64,000 nt of DNA from Flavobacterium sp. J27 (GCF_004303025.1 NZ_PJQW01000003.1:124001-188000); one strand, 5' to 3'; counted from the first letter of the stretch, positions 18,042-27,181 are shown. Notes: a model not told the origin generated them from the sequence alone. Made by a program: numbers and translations.

Positions 18042-20513
18042 ATGAAAAAAATATTACTATTGATTTCTTTATTTGCTTTTTATTTTACAAATGCACAAAC
18101 TCCTATATACACATGGGGAAAAATGATTGGTAATAATCAAAATTTGTATGTATATGATAATGCTACAGACGCCAATGGAAATGTCTATTTAACAGGAGAA
18201 TATTCTGGTACGGTAGATTTTGATCCGGGTGCTGGAATTTCAAACCAAACGGCTAATGCAACAGGAGGTAGAGATATTTTCATTTTAAAATTAGATGCTT
18301 CAGGTGCTTTAAGCTGGGTGAGAACCTATGGAGGAACTGGAGTCGATTTTGGGCAAAGAATTGCAGTAGATAATTCGGGAAATATCTATGTAGGTGGACG
18401 TTTTCAAAATACAGTAACGTTTACTGGTTTTGGAGGTTTTAGTAGTAATGGTGGTTATGATGGTTTTTTGTTGAAAATGGATGCGACTGGAACGCTACAA
18501 TGGGTGCTAGATCTTTCTGGAGGTGGAACTGAAGGTTTTTTAGGTATTACCACTGACGATTCTGGAAATATATTTACAACTGGTTTTTTTAATACTGCAT
18601 CGGCTACTTTGGGTGGTTTAAATAGTACTTGGACAACACTAACTCGTGCAGGGGCTTCAACGAACTATGATTTTTTTGTAGCCAAATACAATTCGAATGG
18701 AGAAAGAATATGGTCAAATACAACCGGAGCAGGTTATGATGAAATTCCTTATGGTATTGCTCTTACTGATGATGATAAAGTAGTAACAGTTGGTAGTTTT
18801 ATAGGTACCTCCGTAGATTTTAATCCAAGTGTCGCAAGCAATTTATTATATAGTAACAGTAATTCAACATCAACAGGATTTATTCAGGTATTAGAAGCAG
18901 GGAATGGTAATTTTTCTTGGGCAAGGTCATTGGGTTCTTCATCAAATGATACTGTTTTGGATGTAGCTTCAGCCAATAATAACATCTATGTAACGGGTTA
19001 TTTTGCAGGATCACAAGCTGACTTTAACACTACAGGTTCAGGTGGTGGAGATATATTGAACCGAACAGGAAGTATTGATTCGTTTGTGGCTAAATATACT
19101 TCTACTTCCACATTTGTTTGGGTGAAACAAATTAGAGGTACAACGGGTTCCGATAATAGAGGTTCAAGTATTGCTGTAAAAGGAAATCCGGAACGTGTAT
19201 ATACTACGGGAACATTTACGAGTTTAGTATATTTAAATCCTACCTCAAGTGCTTCTATTTCTAGTTTTGGAGCGAAAGATTCTTATATTGCGAGTTATGA
19301 TGATGCAGGAGCTTATTTATGGGGTGGCAGTTTAAAATCTATGGATAATGATGATGCTTGGGGAATTTCAGTAGATGATAATTATAATGTATATATGTCT
19401 GGGTATACGGCAAGTGGTAACTTTGCGATAAATCCTTTTTCTAATAGTACAGTGCCTAATAACGGTACAACAGGTAACGATGTATATGTGATTAAATTAG
19501 AGCAACCAAATGCTTGTGTTGTAACTATTCCAGATACCAATTTTAAGAATTATTTAGTTAATAATACAGCTATTAATACTAATGGAGATGCCGAAATTCA
19601 ATGTAATGAAGCACAGACATTCACAGGAACTCTAAATTGTAATAATTTAAATATAGCAGATTTAACAGGAATTGAAACTTTTACTTCTTTAACAGGGTTA
19701 TTGGTAGTTAATAATCAATTGACATCTCTTGATATTTCTCAAAATATGGCATTGGTAACACTAAATTGTGGAAATAATGGTATATTGAATCTAGATGTGA
19801 GTCAAAATACAAACCTAGAAAATTTGTATTGTTTTCAAAATCAATTAACAGTATTAGATGTTTCTAATAATACTTCCTTATTGGTTTTAGGGTGTTATAA
19901 TAACCAGTTAACAAACTTAAATGTATCGACAAACCTAGCTTTGGTTGAATTAAATTGTGATTCGAATTCAATTAGTGGTTTGGATGTTTCTGCTAATGCA
20001 AATTTGGAATCATTATATTGTAATTTGAATCAAATAACAAGTTTAGATATAAGCCAAAATAATGATGTGTTGTATTTACAATGTTATGATAATCAATTGA
20101 CTATTTTAAATTTAGCCAATGGGAATAATACCATGATACAAGGAATTAATGCTACTAACAATGCTAGTCTAACTTGTATTCAAATTGATGCTGCTTTTAC
20201 ACCACCATCCAATGGAGCTTGGCTTAAAGATGTAACAGCGAGCTATAGCGATGATTGTGCGGCGTTAGGTAGTGATGATTTTGAAATTACTTCAATAATT
20301 TTGGTATATCCAAATCCTGTACAAAATAGAGTAACAATTCAGTCCAAGAAAGAATTGGCAAGAATTGAATTGTACACTATTACTGGACAAAAAATACCAA
20401 TAAATGTAATTGATAACAATATGGATATGTCTCGTTTATCAACTGGTTTGTATGTGTTAAAGGCAACAACAATTGACGGTGATGCGATTATAAAGAAAAT
20501 AATAAAACAATAA
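18042..20513 (+). CDS. Secreted SBBP-like propeller plus leucine-rich-repeat protein, T9SS type A
   Basis: An 823-aa paralog of the preceding protein with an added domain. A signal peptide (MKKILLLISLFAFYFTNAQ) and propeller repeats run to about residue 490 (DANGNVYLTGEYSG, DDNYNVYMSGYT). At about 497-725 there are leucine-rich repeats of about 21 residues. They begin with VTIPDTNFKNYLVNN and continue as LTSLDISQNMALVTLNC and LTVLDVSNNTSLLVLGC. A T9SS type A domain closes the protein (LVYPNPVQNRVTI, IELYTITGQKI, LSTGLYVLKATT). Leucine-rich repeats usually bind ligands, so an adhesin role is plausible. It is likely controlled by the upstream LytTR system. Confidence 0.88.
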   Translation: MKKILLLISLFAFYFTNAQTPIYTWGKMIGNNQNLYVYDNATDANGNVYLTGEYSGTVDFDPGAGISNQTANATGGRDIFILKLDASGALSWVRTYGGTGVDFGQRIAVDNSGNIYVGGRFQNTVTFTGFGGFSSNGGYDGFLLKMDATGTLQWVLDLSGGGTEGFLGITTDDSGNIFTTGFFNTASATLGGLNSTWTTLTRAGASTNYDFFVAKYNSNGERIWSNTTGAGYDEIPYGIALTDDDKVVTVGSFIGTSVDFNPSVASNLLYSNSNSTSTGFIQVLEAGNGNFSWARSLGSSSNDTVLDVASANNNIYVTGYFAGSQADFNTTGSGGGDILNRTGSIDSFVAKYTSTSTFVWVKQIRGTTGSDNRGSSIAVKGNPERVYTTGTFTSLVYLNPTSSASISSFGAKDSYIASYDDAGAYLWGGSLKSMDNDDAWGISVDDNYNVYMSGYTASGNFAINPFSNSTVPNNGTTGNDVYVIKLEQPNACVVTIPDTNFKNYLVNNTAINTNGDAEIQCNEAQTFTGTLNCNNLNIADLTGIETFTSLTGLLVVNNQLTSLDISQNMALVTLNCGNNGILNLDVSQNTNLENLYCFQNQLTVLDVSNNTSLLVLGCYNNQLTNLNVSTNLALVELNCDSNSISGLDVSANANLESLYCNLNQITSLDISQNNDVLYLQCYDNQLTILNLANGNNTMIQGINATNNASLTCIQIDAAFTPPSNGAWLKDVTASYSDDCAALGSDDFEITSIILVYPNPVQNRVTIQSKKELARIELYTITGQKIPINVIDNNMDMSRLSTGLYVLKATTIDGDAIIKKIIKQ

Positions 20514-20557
20514 TAAGCTATTCATTAAAAACCAGGTTAATTTAAAAATAAATAAAA

Positions 20558-21025
20558 ATGAAAAAAATAATTTTTGTATGGTTTCTTATGGGGTTAATTT
20601 TAGTGTCATGTTCTAAAGATGATGATACAACAACTAATACTGAAGATTTTTCAAAATACCATGCCACATGGATATTAAGTGCTAAAAAAGATGCAGACGA
20701 TAATACAATTGCTATCTCTGGATGCGAAAATGGACGAAATAAAATAGTATTAGATGCGAATGGGAATGGTTCTTTTACAATAGGAAATACCATATATAAT
20801 GGGAATGGTTTTGTTTGTGGAGAAAATACAGAGGCCTATAAATATACTATTGCGAATTCAAAAATGGAATTCAAAAATTCAGATGAGACGTATAAAATGA
20901 CGTATGAAATCATAAGTGTAAATGAAACAACTCTTGTGGTAAAAAAGATTTCAGTTACAACTAATGGAACAGAAACTACAATTACAAACATCATAACTGA
21001 AACGTATACCAAACAAGTTCTTTAA
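20558..21025 (+). CDS. Lipocalin-like lipoprotein
   Basis: A 155-aa lipoprotein. The signal ends in the lipobox LVSCSKDD near Cys18, and the acidic residues that follow fit the Bacteroidota surface-export signal. The mature part is all beta: a starting YHATWILSAKKD strand, CENGRNKIVLDANGNG, then paired strands to the end. This resembles the lipocalin-like proteins common in Flavobacteria, and two cysteines could form a disulphide. It starts 45 bp after the LRR gene with no terminator between, so it may be co-transcribed. The ligand is unknown. Confidence 0.75.
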   Translation: MKKIIFVWFLMGLILVSCSKDDDTTTNTEDFSKYHATWILSAKKDADDNTIAISGCENGRNKIVLDANGNGSFTIGNTIYNGNGFVCGENTEAYKYTIANSKMEFKNSDETYKMTYEIISVNETTLVVKKISVTTNGTETTITNIITETYTKQVL

Positions 21026-21081
21026 AATATATAAATCGAAACGGAAGAATTTTATCGTGTTTATTTTATAGATATGTTTTG

Positions 21082-21112
21082 AAAAGCAACTCCATTAGGG
21101 GTTGTTTTTTAT
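21082..21112 (+). terminator. Terminator after the lipoprotein gene
   Basis: The stem GCAACTCC / GGGGTTGT is followed by a T run. The rest of the 312-bp gap to the next gene (21113-21337) is very AT-rich. I see no further element in it beyond presumed promoter DNA. Confidence 0.7.
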
Positions 21113-21337
21113 ACACAAATTACGACTAGTAATTTTTAAATAATGAAACCATTACAATAAAACTATGTTCTTAGTTAAATTTTATTTTTTTTAAAAATAA
21201 TAAACAACAATAAATCAGTTGTTTGGTTAAATATATTTCTGTAAAAATGTTAAAACGAAATACTATTGATAAGTAATCTTGTTTTTTGGTACATAACTTG
21301 TAATGTTTTGGAATTATAAACAATTAATTTCAAAAAC

Positions 21338-21820
21338 ATGAATGCAAAAAATCAAATTAGTATCGAAATTCCTCAGGCGGTAATTGATACAGTAACACAA
21401 AAACTACAAGAATGTAAAACAGCGTTGTCTCCTTATTTACAAGGTTTAACAATGGAAGAACGTATTTCTTTATTTAAAATGGGAGACAAAACCGTCGCTA
21501 CTGTTCAAAAAACAAAATCTTATGTAGATACCAATCCAGAATTTGTTCCTTCTTATATGGATAAGGATGAATTTCTAAAAGATGAAGCTGTTGTAACTGT
21601 TTTAAATCCTATTGTGAATCTAGCCAATCAATTAGCCACTGATGTGAACGATACCATGATGCTAGCAGGAAGTGAAGCTTTACAAGCAGCTATGTTATAC
21701 TATGGTCAAGTTAAAGAAGCAAATAGCAAAGGTATTGTTACTGCAAAGCCTATTTATGAAGATTTAAGCCAACGATTTATTAAACGAGCTAAGAAAGTCA
21801 ATACGAATAAGGCAGAATAA
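21338..21820 (+). CDS. Conserved hypothetical protein, 160 aa
   Basis: A helical cytoplasmic protein without signal peptide or membrane span. I recognise the type (MEERISLFKMGDKTVATVQK, a family of about 160 aa seen in Bacteroidota) but know no function for it. The sequence begins with a hydrophilic amphipathic helix (IPQAVIDTVTQKLQECKTAL), has one central proline-rich loop (NPEFVPSYMDKDEF), and ends with a long helix and a basic tail. It is a single gene with its own terminator, followed by the 21-bp repeat array. Confidence 0.75.
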   Translation: MNAKNQISIEIPQAVIDTVTQKLQECKTALSPYLQGLTMEERISLFKMGDKTVATVQKTKSYVDTNPEFVPSYMDKDEFLKDEAVVTVLNPIVNLANQLATDVNDTMMLAGSEALQAAMLYYGQVKEANSKGIVTAKPIYEDLSQRFIKRAKKVNTNKAE

Positions 21821-21841
21821 ATATTGAAATACTTCAAGAAT

Positions 21842-21872
21842 AAAGACTCCAATAATAGTTGGGGTCTTTTTT
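21842..21872 (+). terminator. Terminator after the 160-aa protein gene
   Basis: AAAGACTCC pairs with GGGGTCTTT (one wobble) around a 10-nt loop, and a T run follows. Confidence 0.7.
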
Positions 21873-21881
21873 ATGCGTCTC

Positions 21882-22175
21882 GTAAAAAGCTGTTGTATAT
21901 AGTCTAAAAGGTAGTATTGATAAACTTTTGGTTCATTGAAAGAAGCTAAAAGGTATTCGGTAGAACCTAAAAGCTTTAAAAAATAACCTTTGAGCTATTC
22001 ATTAGAACCAAAAAGGTATTAAAAAGAAGCTTTTTGCTCTAAATTATAATCAAAAAGATAGTATGAAGAACCTAAAAGCTGTTACTTATAACTCTAAAGC
22101 TTATAATGATATCCTTTTTGCTAGTAGGTAAAAGCTAAAAGCTATTCCAAAGAAGCATTGCGGTATTAATGAATC
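21882..22175. repeat. Degenerate 21-bp tandem array, about 14 units in exact phase
   Basis: Decamers of the type [G/C]CTAAAAG[C/G]T recur at 21882, 21903, 21924, 21945, 21966, 21987, 22008, 22029, 22050, 22071, 22092, 22113, 22134 and 22155, always 21 bp apart. In four units the central AAAA is replaced by T-rich sequence (for example GCTTTTTGCT at 22029). The spaces between decamers often contain ATT and end in AGAA. No frame is open through it on the + strand. It fills the gap between the 160-aa protein gene and the truncated haemoglobin gene. Confidence 0.75.
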
Positions 22176-22194
22176 TATGAGAATTATTTTTTTA

Positions 22195-22569
22195 TTACAA
22201 TTTAATTTGCATTACGGTTGCCATACTTAAAGCATTGGTCTTCATTTGTTCTGCTACTTTTCCTTTAAAATGAGCATCGATAGTTGTGTAAAAATGATGG
22301 AGCCAAATATCGAAATGCGTTTTTGTAAAGGCATGTTTGTAATGCACCTCTTTATGTATTTGAAACATATTATTCGTATAGCCTCCTTTCATAAACAGAG
22401 ATTGCTCCCAAAAAGTGGCTAAAACTTCAAAATGATGTGGTAAATGTTGGTCGGTGTGCGTTATTTTGGTAAAGAAAAAATTAATCTGATCATCTGCTAA
22501 GAGTTTGTCGTAAAACTTTTGCATAAGGAAAAGAAGGTCTTCTCTAGTGGCTATGTCTTTCATATTCAT
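22195..22569 (-). CDS. Group III truncated haemoglobin
   Basis: A 124-aa haem protein. The features of group 3 truncated globins are visible: a short N-terminus, IATREDLLFLMQKFYDKLL as helices A-B, HLPHHFEVLATFWEQ with the E7 histidine (H45 or H46), and FQIHKEVHYKHAFTKTHFDIWL with the proximal histidine at about H72. It is likely cytoplasmic, with a role in O2, NO or peroxide chemistry that is poorly defined for this group. A second ATG two codons in (MKDIATRED) is an equally good start. A dispersed palindrome lies upstream, and gcvP, on the same strand, ends about 150 bp further upstream. Confidence 0.85.
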   Translation of the reverse strand: MNMKDIATREDLLFLMQKFYDKLLADDQINFFFTKITHTDQHLPHHFEVLATFWEQSLFMKGGYTNNMFQIHKEVHYKHAFTKTHFDIWLHHFYTTIDAHFKGKVAEQMKTNALSMATVMQIKL

Positions 22570-22604
22570 AGTGTAAAAATAAAAAAGGGTAGGGCTAAAA
22601 AAAA

Positions 22605-22666
22605 GTCATTTCGAAGAAAAGGAGTTTCTTATGGGATAAAGAGCACTCAACTTCGTTCGAAATGAC
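22605..22666. repeat. Dispersed palindromic repeat (GTCATTTCGA type)
   Basis: The termini GTCATTTCGA (22605-22614) and TCGAAATGAC (22657-22666) are perfect inverted repeats enclosing about 42 bp. Elements with these ends are frequent between genes in Flavobacteriaceae. It lies between gcvP and the haemoglobin gene, has no open frame, and could fold into a hairpin in the gcvP transcript. Confidence 0.6.
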
Positions 22667-22721
22667 AATTATAAGGTTGGACTAGGGTCTAATTTTAACT
22701 ATTTAGTCACTAATTACTATA

Positions 22722-25565
22722 TTACATATACGCTTCAATAGGAGCACAACTGCATACTAAATTTCGATCGCCATACGTTTCATCTACGCGACGTACACTA
22801 GGCCAAAATTTATTTTCAGCAATGTATTCCAATGGATAAGCTGCTTTCTCTCTTGTATAAGGTAAACTCCAAGTATCAGCGGTTAGCATTGCTAACGTAT
22901 GCGGTGCATTTTTTAGAACATTGTTAGGCTCTTCTGCTGTTGCTTCTTCAATTTCTTGACGAATGGCAATCATGGCATCACAGAAACGATCTAATTCAGC
23001 TACATCTTCAGATTCTGTTGGTTCTACCATTAAAGTTCCTGCTACTGGGAAAGAAACCGTTGGAGCATGGAATCCATAATCCATTAAACGTTTAGCAATA
23101 TCCGTTACTTCTATACCTTTTGCTTTAAATGCTCTACAATCTAAAATCATTTCGTGAGCAGCTCTTCCTTTTTCACCTGAATATAAAATAGGGTAGTGTG
23201 CTTCTAAACGTGCTTTCATGTAGTTGGCATTTAAAATCGCATATTTAGTAGCATTGGTTACTCCTTCAGCTCCTAACATACAAATGTAGCCATACGAAAT
23301 TAAACACACTAAAGCAGAACCATAAGGTGCTCCAGAAATAGCAGTAATTGCCTGTTCTCCACCCACCGCTACAAACGGATTACTTGGTAAGAACGGTAAT
23401 AGTTTTTCGTTTACACAAATTGGACCTACTCCAGGACCACCACCACCATGAGGAATAGCAAACGTTTTATGAAGGTTCAAGTGGCAAACATCGGCACCAA
23501 TAGTAGCAGGGTTGGTTAATCCAACTTGAGCATTCATGTTAGCCCCATCCATATATACTAAACCACCATTATCGTGGATGATTTGAGTAATTTCTTTAAT
23601 AGCGCTTTCAAACACACCATGTGTAGAAGGATAGGTTACCATTAAACACGATAACTGATCTTTATATTGAATGGCTTTTTCTCTTACATCTTCTACATCA
23701 ATATTACCATTTTCCATGGTTTTGGTTACGATAATTTGCATGCCTGCCATTGCAGCAGAAGCAGGATTAGTTCCGTGAGCAGAAGCCGGAATTAGACATA
23801 CATTTCTTTCTTTGTTTCCACGTGAAAGATGGTATGCACGAATTGCCATTAAACCCGCATATTCACCTTGTGCACCTGAGTTAGGTTGTAAAGTAGTACC
23901 AGCAAATCCAGTAATCACACTTAATTGGTGTTCTAATTTTTTAAGCATTTTGGTATATCCTTCCACTTGATCTAATGGAGCAAATGGATGAATGGTATTC
24001 CAATATGGCATACTTAAAGGTAACATTTCAGCTGCAGCATTTAATTTCATGGTACAAGAACCTAACGAAATCATAGAATGGTTTAAAGCTAAATCTTTAC
24101 GCTCTAATTTTTTGATATAACGCATTAAACTCGTTTCAGAGTGGTATTTGTTAAACACTTCATGTGTTAAAAACTCTGATTTACGGTTCAAATGCATTGG
24201 GTAATTATTTTCTAATGCATATTCACTTACTTCAAAAGCTTCTTTGCCAACAGCTTCAGCAAAAACGGCAATCACTTCATTCACATCTGTAAATAAAATG
24301 GTTTCATTTAGAGAAATCGAAATCGTTTCATCATCTATATAATAAAAATTGATTTCGTATTTTTCAGCAATTGCTTTTACTTTTTTTGCATCAGCTTTTA
24401 CTACAAGTGTATCAAAAAAAGCGGTATTTGTTTGGTAAACGCCTAATTTATTTAATGCTTCTGCTAAAGTAGAAGCCATTCCGTGTACTTTATCTGCAAT
24501 ATATTGTAATCCTTTTGGACCATGATATACCGCAAACATACCCGCCATAACAGATAATAAAACTTGGGCAGTACAAATATTTGAAGTGGCTTTTTCTCTT
24601 TTGATATGTTGCTCACGAGTTTGTAACGCCATTCTCAAAGCTCTATTACCATTGGCATCTTGAGAAACGCCAATGATTCTTCCTGGCATGGAGCGTTTGT
24701 ATTCTTCTTTGGTTGCAAAATAGGCTGCATGTGGACCTCCATATCCCATTGGTATACCAAAACGTTGCGTGGTTCCAACAACTACTGCTGCTCCCATTTC
24801 TCCTGGAGGCGTTAATTTTACTAAAGATAAAATGTCAGCAGCAACAGCTACTTTTATTTCGTTATCATTTGCTTTGGCAATAAAATCTGCATAATCATAA
24901 ACCTGTCCATGTTTTCCTGGATATTGTAAAATAGCTCCAAAAAATTCATTTGAAAAATCAAATTCTTGATGATTGCCTACGACTAATTCTACACCGATTG
25001 GAGTAGAGCGTGTTTGTAAAACAGATAAGGTTTGTGGTAAAATTTCTTCAGAAACAAAAAATTTACAGACATTGTTTTTCTTTTGATCACGAGAACGAAC
25101 ATCAAATAACAAGGCCATTGCTTCTGCAGCCGCTGTACTTTCATCTAATAAAGAGGCATTTGCAATTTCCATTCCTGTAAGTTCAATAACCATAGTTTGG
25201 AAATTTAAAATAGCTTCTAGTCTTCCTTGCGCAATTTCTGCTTGATATGGAGTATAAGCGGTGTACCAACCTGGGTTTTCAAAAATGTTTCTTTGAATCG
25301 CAGGAGGAACAATCGTTGGGTGGTATCCTAAACCAATATAAGATTTAAAAACTTTGTTGGTTCTACCTAATTGACGAATATGATTAGCATATTCATATTC
25401 TGTCATAATGTGTTCCAATTGTAAAGGCTGTTTTAAGCGAATATCATCTGGAATGGTTTCATAAATTAATTGATCTAAAGTTTCAACACCTATGGTTTCT
25501 AACATTTTAGGTAAATCTGTCTCTCTTGGACCTAAGTGTCTTAAAGCAAATGAGTCTGTTTTCAT
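22722..25565 (-). CDS. gcvP: Glycine dehydrogenase (aminomethyl-transferring), P-protein
   Basis: The P-protein of the glycine cleavage system decarboxylates glycine and passes the aminomethyl group to lipoylated H-protein. At 947 aa it is the fused two-half form, as in E. coli and eukaryotes. The N-terminus FALRHLGPRETDLPKML is typical. The PLP lysine is K700 in HLNLHKTFAIPHGGGGPG, and NSGAQGEYAGL and IPASAHGTNPASAAM are also present. No gcvT or gcvH is adjacent, and I saw no glycine riboswitch upstream. A -7-like TACTTTTG is on the minus strand at 25660-25653. The start MKTDSFALRHLG is unambiguous. Confidence 0.97.
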   Translation of the reverse strand: MKTDSFALRHLGPRETDLPKMLETIGVETLDQLIYETIPDDIRLKQPLQLEHIMTEYEYANHIRQLGRTNKVFKSYIGLGYHPTIVPPAIQRNIFENPGWYTAYTPYQAEIAQGRLEAILNFQTMVIELTGMEIANASLLDESTAAAEAMALLFDVRSRDQKKNNVCKFFVSEEILPQTLSVLQTRSTPIGVELVVGNHQEFDFSNEFFGAILQYPGKHGQVYDYADFIAKANDNEIKVAVAADILSLVKLTPPGEMGAAVVVGTTQRFGIPMGYGGPHAAYFATKEEYKRSMPGRIIGVSQDANGNRALRMALQTREQHIKREKATSNICTAQVLLSVMAGMFAVYHGPKGLQYIADKVHGMASTLAEALNKLGVYQTNTAFFDTLVVKADAKKVKAIAEKYEINFYYIDDETISISLNETILFTDVNEVIAVFAEAVGKEAFEVSEYALENNYPMHLNRKSEFLTHEVFNKYHSETSLMRYIKKLERKDLALNHSMISLGSCTMKLNAAAEMLPLSMPYWNTIHPFAPLDQVEGYTKMLKKLEHQLSVITGFAGTTLQPNSGAQGEYAGLMAIRAYHLSRGNKERNVCLIPASAHGTNPASAAMAGMQIIVTKTMENGNIDVEDVREKAIQYKDQLSCLMVTYPSTHGVFESAIKEITQIIHDNGGLVYMDGANMNAQVGLTNPATIGADVCHLNLHKTFAIPHGGGGPGVGPICVNEKLLPFLPSNPFVAVGGEQAITAISGAPYGSALVCLISYGYICMLGAEGVTNATKYAILNANYMKARLEAHYPILYSGEKGRAAHEMILDCRAFKAKGIEVTDIAKRLMDYGFHAPTVSFPVAGTLMVEPTESEDVAELDRFCDAMIAIRQEIEEATAEEPNNVLKNAPHTLAMLTADTWSLPYTREKAAYPLEYIAENKFWPSVRRVDETYGDRNLVCSCAPIEAYM

Positions 25566-25757
25566 TTATCCAAATATAAATATGTGAGTTGTGTTTTTTT
25601 GTAATAAGAACTAAATTTAGATGTTTTAAAAAAAGATTCTAAATTACCACTGCAAAAGTAATTATTAATGTTGTAATTTTTTCCTAAATTAAATTGAAAA
25701 TTTGTGATTTTTTGAACAAATAGCCTATCTTATTAACACATTCGTTATTTTTGTGAT

Positions 25758-26570
25758 ATGAAGTATTTAAAAAACCTTCTCGATTTTTATATTGAAAGTA
25801 GTCTACATGTGGCTTTGGCGGTTTATGCCTTAATTCGAATAACGTTTTTAAAACTTAATTTACCTCCAGATCATTCGGTTGCTTTTTTTGGATTTTTTGG
25901 TACTATAGTGGGTTATAATTTTATCAAATATGATGAACTAGCTAGAGTAAAAAAAGTGAAATTAAATGCAATGTTTAAAGCCATAATAGGATTGAGTTTT
26001 ATTTCCTTTTTTGCAGCATTATATTGTTTTTTAGAATTGAAAACAAGAACTAAATTCGTTGGTTTTATTGCATTAGGAATTACTATTTTATATACTTTGC
26101 CTATATTTCCAAAGAAATCCAATATGCGTAATTGGAGTGGTGTAAAAATTTATTTGGTTGCGATTGCTTGGGTTGCCGTGACGGTTTTTTTGCCCGTATT
26201 GAATGCTAAATATGATTTTGATACACTAATTCTTTTAAAAAGTATCCAGCGTTTTTTATTGGTTTTCGTTTTAATGTTGCTATTTGAAATTATAGATTTA
26301 CAAGTAGATGTTCGTAGTTTAGAAACTATTCCACAAAAAATAGGCATACCAAAAACAAAAGCTTTAATTTATGCTTTGCTCTCCTTATTTATAATTTTAG
26401 ACTTTCTGAAAGAAAATGCAACAGAGAAACATCTTTTGTCAACTGTTTTTATTGCCTCTATAATTAGTTTGTTTGCTTTTTTTGCTGACGCTAAGAGAAA
26501 TAAATATTATACTAGTTTTTGGGTTGAAAGTGTACCATTAATTTGGTTGTTGTTGCTGTTATTTCTATAA
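25758..26570 (+). CDS. Polytopic membrane protein, possibly UbiA-like
   Basis: A 270-aa inner-membrane protein with about eight hydrophobic segments. Charged loops after TM2 (IKYDELARVKK) and in the middle (LLFEIIDLQVDVRSLETIPQ) fall roughly where UbiA-type prenyltransferases carry their aspartate motifs. That resemblance is loose, and I would not assign a substrate. It is transcribed divergently from gcvP. A TATTTTTG -7-like element ends only 5 bp before the ATG, which would give a nearly leaderless mRNA if it is used. A terminator is not obvious downstream. Confidence 0.65.
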   Translation: MKYLKNLLDFYIESSLHVALAVYALIRITFLKLNLPPDHSVAFFGFFGTIVGYNFIKYDELARVKKVKLNAMFKAIIGLSFISFFAALYCFLELKTRTKFVGFIALGITILYTLPIFPKKSNMRNWSGVKIYLVAIAWVAVTVFLPVLNAKYDFDTLILLKSIQRFLLVFVLMLLFEIIDLQVDVRSLETIPQKIGIPKTKALIYALLSLFIILDFLKENATEKHLLSTVFIASIISLFAFFADAKRNKYYTSFWVESVPLIWLLLLLFL

Positions 26571-26646
26571 TGATATAAACCTTGGTTGAAAGTCACACTT
26601 TTATGGTATTTTAAATTTTAAGACTTATTTTGCTGAATTTTTTCTA

Positions 26647-26841
26647 TTACGACTCGTCTTTTGTTGTTTTGATTAAACTAATTCCAGAACTAAAAAATAC
26701 TAAACCTAAAATAGAATAAATAATTAAAGTTCTAATGTCTTGATTCCCTCCATTTGTATTACTAAAAACTACAGCGGTATAAAGTAACGCTCCTATACCA
26801 AGAGTGGTTAAAATGGTACCAAAAATTCTTTTTAGATTCAT
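26647..26841 (-). CDS. Small two-span membrane protein
   Basis: A 64-aa protein with two membrane segments (GTILTTLGIGALLYTAVVF and LIIYSILGLVFFSSGISLI) joined by a short polar loop (SNTNGGNQDIRT), and a basic start MNLKRIF. The frame runs 20 codons further upstream. I prefer the ATG at 26841 because the extra part is low-complexity and the basic residues suit an N-terminus. It resembles small conserved Flavobacterium membrane proteins of unknown role and has no clear operon partner. Confidence 0.65.
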   Translation of the reverse strand: MNLKRIFGTILTTLGIGALLYTAVVFSNTNGGNQDIRTLIIYSILGLVFFSSGISLIKTTKDES

Positions 26842-27030
26842 GATTTTGCTTTTAAAAATGATTTTGAATAAAAAAATATTTACAAAATTAGCGTAGCTCA
26901 CTAGAAAGTATTTTATATTATTTTAAGAGGAATTTGTATTTTTTTCATTTTTATGTATTAATCTACTGTATAAAAAAATAAAGAAAAAATGTAGCTATTT
27001 AACATAAAAATGAAGATTTGTAAGAATATG

Positions 27031-27079
27031 TACGTATTTATACGTAGGAATTATGTAAAAAATACGTGTAAATACGTAT
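27031..27079 (+). promoter_or_regulatory. Phased TACGTA operator-like array
   Basis: Two 16-bp palindromic blocks are spaced 16 bp apart: TACGTATTTATACGTA (27031-27046) and TACGTGTAAATACGTA (27063-27078). The TACGT cores within each lie 10 bp apart. A separate palindrome, ATTATGC-TT-GCATAAT, lies at 27115-27130. They sit 36-150 bp upstream of the first of two duplicated lipoprotein genes. The rest of the 340-bp gap (26842-27181) is AT-rich with nothing else recognised. Confidence 0.5.
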
Positions 27080-27181
27080 TGATTTAATTGTCAAAAATTT
27101 TTATCTTTATCATTATTATGCTTGCATAATAGTTATTGAGTTTTAAATAATTGATTGAAAATTAATATATTATAAATGCTT

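Noticed and set aside
21882-22175. CRISPR-like array
   Set aside because: The units are 21 bp with degenerate decamers and no unique spacers of constant length, and there are no cas genes in the window.
25746-25753. Full promoter for the 25758 gene
   Set aside because: The TATTTTTG element is present, but no TTG lies 17-23 bp upstream. Recorded only as a possible -7 box in the gene entry.
22667-25757. Glycine riboswitch for gcvP
   Set aside because: The 192-bp upstream gap shows no tandem structured aptamer-like sequence; it is AT-rich with only a -7-like element.
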